Assembly: GCA_963668655.2 (NCBI GenBank)
Contig: CAXXPQ010000002.1
Location: 806,001-870,000 of the forward strand
Direction of reading: 5' to 3'
DNA: 64,000 nt
Origin: G963668655 sp963668655
Lineage (GTDB): Bacteria > Myxococcota_A > SURF-8
Part shown: positions 58,374-64,000 of the stretch, piece by piece
Layout: each line of letters starts with the position of its first letter
Numbering within the stretch: the stretch's first letter is position 1
Notes under the pieces: model-generated
Told to the model about the DNA's origin: nothing
Database searches by the model: none
Seen by the model: the letters and a program-made list of their open reading frames with translations, nothing else
Program-made: the position numbers and the translations under genes

Positions 58374-59522
58374 ATGCTGGACGCCTACGCCGAAACCCTG
58401 ATTCTTCTGCCGATTTGCTACATCGGAATCGTGACGAGCATCGAGGACGCCCGTTTCGGGAAGATCTATCACCGGCACGTCCTGTTGGGACTGGGCGTGG
58501 GTTTCGGCTGGCTGGCGCTGTTTTCGGCCTATCGCTGGCTCCTTCACGACGATCCCGGATTCCTTACGCACACCGTTCCCCTGGTCCTGGCGGCCACGGC
58601 CATCGCCTTCGCCATCAGCGGCGCCATGTGGTGGTTCAACGTCTGGTCCGCCGCCGACGCCAAGCTCTTCACCGTCTTCGCGCTGCTTCTACCCCTGTCC
58701 GTCTACCACGGCGGCAACCGCTATTTCTCCTCCCTGGTCCTGATGGTCAACAGCTACGCCATCGCCTTCGTCGTCATCTCGGCCGACTTTCTCGTGCGCC
58801 TTTTGCGCATCCTGCGGGAAAGATGGGAAAAAAGCCGCCGGGCGTCCGCGGAGGAACGCCGGGAAAGCCGCCGCCAAACGAAGGAATATCTGAAGGAAAA
58901 CGCGCCGGTCTGGCTGAAGACCTTCCTGGGCTTCCTGCTTTTGCTGATGGCCATCCGCATCCTGCGAAACATCGCACGGGGGGAACTGGAACACGTGATC
59001 CACGTGAATGAAACCCTGTTGTTTTTACTGCTCTTTCTGGCTTTCAAGCCGCTGCATCTGCTCTTCCAGATCCGCGCCGTGGCCGTGGCGGTGGTGGTGG
59101 GGCTTTGCGGATTTCTGACGATCCTGTTCTATCAGGATCCCACCGGCGGGCGGCTGGTGGAAATGGTTCACATGGGCCTCTGGTCCCTGGGACTGATGTG
59201 TTTCCGCCAGATCTACTCCTTCTGGGCCAAATTGATCGAAATCCGCCGGATTCCGCTCGCCGACTTGCGCGAACACATGATCGTGGCGCATGGCGTCAAG
59301 CTCGAACTGCTGGCGAAGGAGATTTTCACCGCCGAGGAAATGAAGCTCCTGGGGGTGGAGGGACTTTCCGCCGAACACGCCCAGCGTATTCGGGAACTGT
59401 ACGAGGACGAGGAAAAAAGCGGAACCATCGCCGTGGAAAAGACCATTCCTTTCGCGCCGTTTCTCTTCGCCGGGCTATTGGCCACCTTCATCAAGGGGGG
59501 CGTGCTGATCCGGCTGGGATGA
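58374..59522 (+). CDS. A24-type aspartyl peptidase (prepilin / preflagellin peptidase-like), extended
   Basis: A 382-residue membrane protein. The two catalytic aspartates of the A24 family are D25 (SIEDARFGKIYHRHV) and D95 (SAADAKLF, corresponding to GxGD). The GxGD glycine is replaced, giving an archaeal FlaK-like rather than PilD-like look; the N-terminal PilD zinc/methylase domain is absent. After the usual helices there is a charged cytosolic insert (about residues 145-180, RERWEKSRRASAEERRESRR) and further helices, so it is longer than FlaK. A C-terminal APFLFAGLLATFIKGG helix is typical of A24 proteins. It is coupled to the radical SAM gene. No pilin gene is adjacent. Confidence 0.75.
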   Translation: MLDAYAETLILLPICYIGIVTSIEDARFGKIYHRHVLLGLGVGFGWLALFSAYRWLLHDDPGFLTHTVPLVLAATAIAFAISGAMWWFNVWSAADAKLFTVFALLLPLSVYHGGNRYFSSLVLMVNSYAIAFVVISADFLVRLLRILRERWEKSRRASAEERRESRRQTKEYLKENAPVWLKTFLGFLLLLMAIRILRNIARGELEHVIHVNETLLFLLLFLAFKPLHLLFQIRAVAVAVVVGLCGFLTILFYQDPTGGRLVEMVHMGLWSLGLMCFRQIYSFWAKLIEIRRIPLADLREHMIVAHGVKLELLAKEIFTAEEMKLLGVEGLSAEHAQRIRELYEDEEKSGTIAVEKTIPFAPFLFAGLLATFIKGGVLIRLG

Positions 59523-59594
59523 GCGCTTCCGGGGCCGGGGAAAACCGCGGAATTCCGCGATATGCCTTTGATCTGTCCGGTCCGTACGTCCCGG

Positions 59595-59623
59595 TTGACT
59601 TTCCCCCTCCCAGCCGCTACCAT
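59595..59623 (+). promoter_or_regulatory. Promoter for the CvpA-family gene
   Basis: TTGACT (5/6) at 59595-59600 and TACCAT (4/6) at 59618-59623 are spaced by 17 nt, giving a start near 59630, about 17 nt before the ATG. Confidence 0.45.
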
Positions 59624-59646
59624 GAGCGCCGAAAACGACCGAGGAC

Positions 59647-60453
59647 ATGCGAGTCATGACGATCGACCTGGCCTGTCTGGCCTTCTGCCTTCTGTACGCC
59701 CTCTTCGGCTACTTCACCGGGGGGCTGATTCAGCTGCTCAAAATCGCGGCTCTGGTGGCGTCCGTCCTGATCGCCGTCTGGAGCGCGCCCATCGTGGCGG
59801 CGCTCATCCGCGATTACGTTGGCGTGGATCTGGTGCTGGCCAAAATGGGCGCCACGGTGCTGGTCTGGATCGTACTGTACATCACGCTTTCCATCGCCGG
59901 GCGGATCTTCATCAAGGGCCTGCACGAAGCCTCGGAAACCGTCACGGCCGCCGATCGCAAATTGGGCGCGCTTCTGGGACTTTTCAAGGCCCTCGTGCTG
60001 GTGGCGGTGCTGGTCTTTCTGCTGGGAACCGTAAAGGACTATATCTATCGCTACCGGCCCGAGAGCGTGAAGTATATCGAGGACAGCCGGGTCGTCTCCG
60101 TTCTTTCCCGGCTCGGAGCGGCCGAACACCTCCTGCCCGGCGAAATCCTGGACGCTTTCCGGGTGGTCAAGGGGCTTTCCGGAAAGAAAAAGGAAGAGAT
60201 CCGCAAGGAACTTGAGAAAACCGGAAATCCCCTGTTGAAAAACAAGGCCATGCGGGAGGTGCTGGCCGATTCCCTTCTGATGGAACAGATTCGGGAAGGC
60301 AAGCTCTTGGAAATCATGAAGAATCCGAAGTTTCGCCGCCTGGCCTCCGATCCGGAATTCCACCGCCTGCTGGCCGGAATGAGCCTGTCCGGGAAAACGC
60401 CGGAAACGTCCGCGCCCGATTCTCCGAAACCTTCGCCGAAAACAAAAAAATGA
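59647..60453 (+). CDS. cvpA: CvpA family membrane protein
   Basis: A 268-residue protein with four membrane helices in the first 130 residues, matching the CvpA family (LACLAFCLLYALFGYFTGGLI...VVAALIRDYVG; fragment shown: LFGYFTGGLIQLLK). Homologues are linked to colicin V production, phospholipid or stress physiology and purine genes, but their activity is unknown. The C-terminal half is cytosolic, helical and charged, with a Pro/Lys-rich end, and is longer than in E. coli CvpA (about 160 residues). ATG at 59656 is an alternative start. Confidence 0.85.
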   Translation: MRVMTIDLACLAFCLLYALFGYFTGGLIQLLKIAALVASVLIAVWSAPIVAALIRDYVGVDLVLAKMGATVLVWIVLYITLSIAGRIFIKGLHEASETVTAADRKLGALLGLFKALVLVAVLVFLLGTVKDYIYRYRPESVKYIEDSRVVSVLSRLGAAEHLLPGEILDAFRVVKGLSGKKKEEIRKELEKTGNPLLKNKAMREVLADSLLMEQIREGKLLEIMKNPKFRRLASDPEFHRLLAGMSLSGKTPETSAPDSPKPSPKTKK

Positions 60454-60483
60454 TTGTCATTCTCCGTCTTTATCCGGTATGAT
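60454..60483 (+). promoter_or_regulatory. Promoter for the ArnT-like glycosyltransferase gene
   Basis: TTGTCA (5/6) at 60454-60459 and TATGAT (5/6) at 60478-60483 are spaced by 18 nt, giving a start near 60490 and a 44-nt leader. Confidence 0.5.
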
Positions 60484-60533
60484 CGGCGTTTTCAAACCGG
60501 ATCACGCCACTTGAATCTCGAACTTTTTCACGA

Positions 60534-62729
60534 ATGGATGCATCGATGAGCGAGGCAAAACATCAAGCCTATCCGGCGGACTGGGACGACGAGGAAGCCC
60601 AGGCCCGCCTGCCGTTCTGGAAACGCCGGGAATTTCTGCTCGGCCTGGCGATTCTGCTCGTGGGGCTGGCCGTCTACCTGCCCCGGCTGGGCGATTACGC
60701 CTTCTGGGATCCCTGGGAGCCCCATTACAGCCAGGTGGCCATGGAGATGAACGACGGCGGAAGCTGGCTGGTGCCCCTGTATCGCAAAGGCGACCGCTGG
60801 TTCAGCAAGCCCATCCTGCCGCTGTGGTACTTCAAAATCTCTTTTCTGCTTTTCGGACAGAGCGAGTTCACCAGCCGGCTGCCCATCGTCGTGCTGTCCA
60901 TGTTCGCGTTATTGATGGTGTATTTCTTCGTGGGGAGGCTGTTTCATTGGAAGGCCGGGGTGATCGCCGCGCTCGTTTTAGGCACCTGCCCCCAGTTTTT
61001 CTTCATCGGGCGGCAGGCGATTTTCGACATGCCTTACGTGGCCATGCAGACCGCCGCCCTCGGGTTTCTGCTGCTGGCGCTGTTCAAATACCCCGACCGT
61101 CCGCGCTGGATCTACGCCTTCTGGATTTTCAGCGCCTTCGCCATGATGTCCAAGGGACTGCTCGCGGTGGTCCTGCCCGCCTCCGTGGTGGGCGGCTACG
61201 TGCTGATGACCTGGGACTGGGCCATCCTGAAGCGGATGCGTTTTCCCTCGGGGCTTCTGGTGTTTTTCATCGTTTCGGCCCCCTGGTTCATCTTCATGAC
61301 GGCCAAGTTCGGCCTGGCCTATCCCAAATCCTTCTTCATCTACCACCACTTCGAGCGCATGGCGGGGATGATAAAGAAACCCAACAACACCTTCGATCTC
61401 TACATCCAGCAGATCATGTACGCCACCTTCCCGTGGTCGGCGTTTCTGCCGGTGGCGCTGTTGCGCTTTCTGACCTATACCTCGGAGGATCTCCTGGGCC
61501 GGACGCGGAAAAACCTGATGGTTTTCCTGTGCTTCGCCATGCCGTACATCTTTTTCACCTTCAGTTCCACCAAGTTCAATCACTACATCTTCCCGGTGGT
61601 GCCGTTTCTGGCCATTATGGTGGCCTATTACCTGCACCAGGTGACGAGCCGCCCGGAAAGCCCGGTGCTGCGCTTCGAAATCCTTTTGTCCGTGCTGATC
61701 TTCGCCATTCTGGCCAAGGATCTGGTGACGGATTACAAGTACCTGATTCACCTGTTCATTTATTACTACGACCGGCGGCTGCCCACCGGCGTCAACCCGC
61801 GCACCGCCTTTTACATCCTGTTCATTCCCATGGGCGTCGTCATGGGACTGCCGCTGATCCGGCGGCGTTTCACCTCGACGATTCTGACCGCCTTCGGCGC
61901 GGTGGTGGTGGCCTTCACCCTGTATTGCAACGCGGGGCTGATTCCGAAACTGGCCGACACCTTCAGTCAGAAAATCCTCTGGGAAGCCTATGAAAAGGAC
62001 GCCAAGAACAACGAACCCGTCTGCGAATACCATAGCTGGCAGCGCCGCAGCGTTTCGTACTACTTCAAGAACAAATCGCGTTATCTGAACAGCCGCAAGG
62101 CCGACAGCCACAAGCGCTTTTTCCGCACGCCGGGCAAACTGTACTGCATGGTGGACAGAAGCATCCTCGGAAAATTGCGCGAGCGGGTGCGCAAGGACAA
62201 CCAGCGCGAGCTGTTCATCGTCAACAGCCGCCACCCCTTCACCTACCTGGTCAGCACCGAGGCCCCGGAGAACCAGAAGCACAAAAAAACCGACTACCTG
62301 TTCGAAAAGGAACCGCTGATCGTCAACCGCATGGATGTCGATTTCGAAAACGGTATCCGGCTTCTGGGCTGGGAAATCGAGGAACCCGAGGTCAAACTGG
62401 GAACGCAGGTCAAGATTTCCCTGTATTTCCAGGCCATGAAGGATATCGATGAGGATTATCAGGTGTTCATCCACGGCGATATGTCCGGAGGCGGCGGACG
62501 GCTGAACGGCGATCACACGCCCGTAAGCGGGCAGTATCCCACCGGCCGGTGGGAAAAGGGCGATATCGTCAAGGACACCTGGACGGGGGCGGTAAGCCGC
62601 AACCTCGCCACCGGTCGCATGAGCCTGCATGTGGGCTGGTTCAATTCCAAAGGCCGGGTGAAAGTCACCAAGGGCCGGGATGACGGAGAGGACCGTATCC
62701 GCATCGGAAATATCCAGGTTACCGAATAG
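60534..62729 (+). CDS. ArnT-like (GT83/GT39-type) membrane glycosyltransferase
   Basis: A 731-residue protein with about twelve membrane helices in residues 40-480 and a soluble C-terminal domain. The first luminal loop carries the catalytic acidic motif FWDPWEPHYSQVA, equivalent to the DxxE/EPR region of ArnT, and the loop WFSKPILPLWYFKISF is typical of the family. These enzymes transfer a sugar such as aminoarabinose, mannose or galacturonic acid from undecaprenyl-phosphate to lipid A or other envelope acceptors. The last 130 residues (ENGIRLLGWEIEEPEVKLG) form a beta-sandwich of unknown role. No aminoarabinose-synthesis genes are present, so the donor is unknown. ATG at 60546 is an alternative start. 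Confidence 0.85.
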   Translation: MDASMSEAKHQAYPADWDDEEAQARLPFWKRREFLLGLAILLVGLAVYLPRLGDYAFWDPWEPHYSQVAMEMNDGGSWLVPLYRKGDRWFSKPILPLWYFKISFLLFGQSEFTSRLPIVVLSMFALLMVYFFVGRLFHWKAGVIAALVLGTCPQFFFIGRQAIFDMPYVAMQTAALGFLLLALFKYPDRPRWIYAFWIFSAFAMMSKGLLAVVLPASVVGGYVLMTWDWAILKRMRFPSGLLVFFIVSAPWFIFMTAKFGLAYPKSFFIYHHFERMAGMIKKPNNTFDLYIQQIMYATFPWSAFLPVALLRFLTYTSEDLLGRTRKNLMVFLCFAMPYIFFTFSSTKFNHYIFPVVPFLAIMVAYYLHQVTSRPESPVLRFEILLSVLIFAILAKDLVTDYKYLIHLFIYYYDRRLPTGVNPRTAFYILFIPMGVVMGLPLIRRRFTSTILTAFGAVVVAFTLYCNAGLIPKLADTFSQKILWEAYEKDAKNNEPVCEYHSWQRRSVSYYFKNKSRYLNSRKADSHKRFFRTPGKLYCMVDRSILGKLRERVRKDNQRELFIVNSRHPFTYLVSTEAPENQKHKKTDYLFEKEPLIVNRMDVDFENGIRLLGWEIEEPEVKLGTQVKISLYFQAMKDIDEDYQVFIHGDMSGGGGRLNGDHTPVSGQYPTGRWEKGDIVKDTWTGAVSRNLATGRMSLHVGWFNSKGRVKVTKGRDDGEDRIRIGNIQVTE

Positions 62730-62740
62730 GACGAAAACGG

Positions 62741-64000
62741 ATGGATTTCCGGCGCTTCCACGGCATGTTCCTTTGCTTTCTGCTGGCCGCCTTTCTGGCG
62801 GCGGCTTGTTCCTCCTCCGGCGATTCCGGCCCGGGCACGGACGGAGATACGGAACGGGAGACGGATGGCGACGGAGAAACGGACGGGGAACTTCCCGATT
62901 CGGACGGCGATTCGGACGATGAATCCGCCTCCGGCGGCGATAGGGATGCCGAGGCCGACGCCCCCGATTTTTCGCCCGCCGACCGCCCCGGCCCTCATCA
63001 TGCGGCGGCCATTCTGCACACCTTCACGGATCCGGAGCGGGATCGGGAACTTCCCGGCATCGTCTGGTATCCCACCGACGAAACCGAGGGCCCCACGGTC
63101 AACTATCTCCTGGGACTCGTCTCGGACACGGGCGTTCTGGACGGAGCCGCCCCGGCCCTCGCCGGACCCGCCCCGCTGGTGATTTTCTCCCACGGCCACC
63201 AGGCCTTCGACGCCCAGTCCTATTTTCTGACGGAATACCTGGCCACTCACGGATACATCGTAGCCGCCTGCAACCACACGGACGACACCTTCACCGCGCT
63301 GGGCAACGAAAAGCTGATTCAAAGCGCCATGGACCGCCCCGTGGACGTTTCGATCCTGATCGATACGCTGCTTGCCTGGAATGCCGAGGAAGGCCATCGG
63401 TTTCACGGCCTGGTGGATCCCGAACGTATCGCCGTCATCGGCCACAGTTACGGCGGATACACGGCCGTCGCGTCCGTCGGTCCTTCGCTGGACATCCCGG
63501 CCTTTTTGGACGAGTGCCGGGAGAAAGGCGAGGACGGCTGGCAGGGCGCGTACGAATTCTGCGATATTTTTCTGGACGCCGATGCGACGCCGGCGGAAAA
63601 CTGCCGTCCCTGCTCCCTTGGCGACGCCCGCATCAAGGTTTCCATTCCCATGTCTCCGGCCTTCGAACCGCTGTTTTCCGACAATGCTCTCCGGAACGTG
63701 ACCGTACCCATGCTGCTGATGGCGGGATCCATCGATGAAGTGATTCCCCCCGATCAAGTGCGGCTGTATTTCGAGCACACGCCGCACGGAACTCTGTACT
63801 GGGAACTTTCCGGCGCCACGCACTATACGTTTTCAAACGTCTGCGATCTGGAATCCCTGGCTTCCATCGAGAAATTCCGCTGCGGAGAGCAAACCATCGG
63901 CAAACAACGCGCCTTCGACCTGATCGCCACGGCCTGCACGGCCTTTTTGGGGTGGCGTCTCCTGGAGGATGCACGCTACGAACGTTATTTCGAGGGCGAT
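62741..64000 (+). CDS. Alpha/beta-hydrolase lipoprotein (3' end beyond window)
   Basis: An open frame of 420 codons from ATG at 62741 runs to the right edge. The start has TAGGA upstream and opens a signal ending in LAAAC, a good lipobox at about residue 22. An acidic DGD-type linker follows (about residues 25-75, DGDTERETDGDGETDGE), as in the other lipoproteins of the window. The hydrolase domain shows an oxyanion SHGHQ, the nucleophile elbow GHSYGGYTA, an acid in AGSIDEVIPP and the catalytic His in GATHYTF. The layout resembles platelet-activating-factor acetylhydrolase / dienelactone-hydrolase-like enzymes. It lies 11 nt after the glycosyltransferase gene and is probably co-transcribed. 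The substrate is not deducible. Confidence 0.85.
   Translation, partial: MDFRRFHGMFLCFLLAAFLAAACSSSGDSGPGTDGDTERETDGDGETDGELPDSDGDSDDESASGGDRDAEADAPDFSPADRPGPHHAAAILHTFTDPERDRELPGIVWYPTDETEGPTVNYLLGLVSDTGVLDGAAPALAGPAPLVIFSHGHQAFDAQSYFLTEYLATHGYIVAACNHTDDTFTALGNEKLIQSAMDRPVDVSILIDTLLAWNAEEGHRFHGLVDPERIAVIGHSYGGYTAVASVGPSLDIPAFLDECREKGEDGWQGAYEFCDIFLDADATPAENCRPCSLGDARIKVSIPMSPAFEPLFSDNALRNVTVPMLLMAGSIDEVIPPDQVRLYFEHTPHGTLYWELSGATHYTFSNVCDLESLASIEKFRCGEQTIGKQRAFDLIATACTAFLGWRLLEDARYERYFEGD

Overview
The window is a 64 kb piece of a high-GC, densely packed bacterial chromosome. The lipoprotein style points to a Myxococcota-like or other former-deltaproteobacterial lineage: lipidated surface proteins with Asp-Gly-Asp linkers (1633-3117, 24575-26848, 62741-64000) and a MopE-type metal-binding region followed by a beta-helix. 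This placement is inferred from gene style; no rRNA or marker gene here settles it. There are no tRNA or rRNA genes, no CRISPR array, no intact transposase and no phage genes.

Left part (1-13 kb): a 2-hydroxyacyl-CoA dehydratase / double-cubane family gene runs off the left edge. It is followed by a lipoprotein phosphoesterase, a 167-bp MITE-like inverted repeat, a large SH3/propeller/thrombospondin-type-3 protein, an RDD membrane protein, a UbiA-type prenyltransferase, a stand-alone RAM (Lrp ligand) domain protein, a LysE exporter and an S9 peptidase lipoprotein.

Centre-left (13-31 kb): a membrane-fused spermidine-synthase-like protein, a family 39-type glycosyltransferase and rlmN with a probable leaderless promoter. 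Then come an ASH-domain lipoprotein, a secreted protein with a 58-residue repeat, a second UbiA paralogue, a beta-lactamase-family hydrolase, a metal-binding/beta-helix lipoprotein, a second 167-bp inverted-repeat element, and the class II ribonucleotide reductase nrdJ. A 1-kb non-coding region upstream of nrdJ carries two NrdR-like boxes and two promoters.

Centre-right (31-40 kb): ttcA, rmuC, a degenerate nucleotidyltransferase-like protein, a TPM protein with lemA, a dicarboxylate/amino acid symporter, an aldehyde dehydrogenase and a free-methionine-sulfoxide-reductase-like GAF protein.

Right part (40-64 kb): one 15.8-kb gene encodes a 5,254-residue lipoprotein with about 35-40 Ig-like modules, a propeller-like region and a C-terminal PA14 domain. 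Its core is a higher-order repeat of five units, each exactly 831 bp (277 residues), each built from three Ig modules. A CsgG/FlgO-type protein lies just upstream on the same strand. Then come a radical SAM protein paired with an archaeal-type A24 aspartyl peptidase, a CvpA protein, an ArnT-like glycosyltransferase, and an alpha/beta-hydrolase lipoprotein cut by the right edge.

The most striking feature is the giant repeat lipoprotein and its CsgG-like neighbour; the most testable regulatory prediction is the NrdR-controlled nrdJ promoter region.
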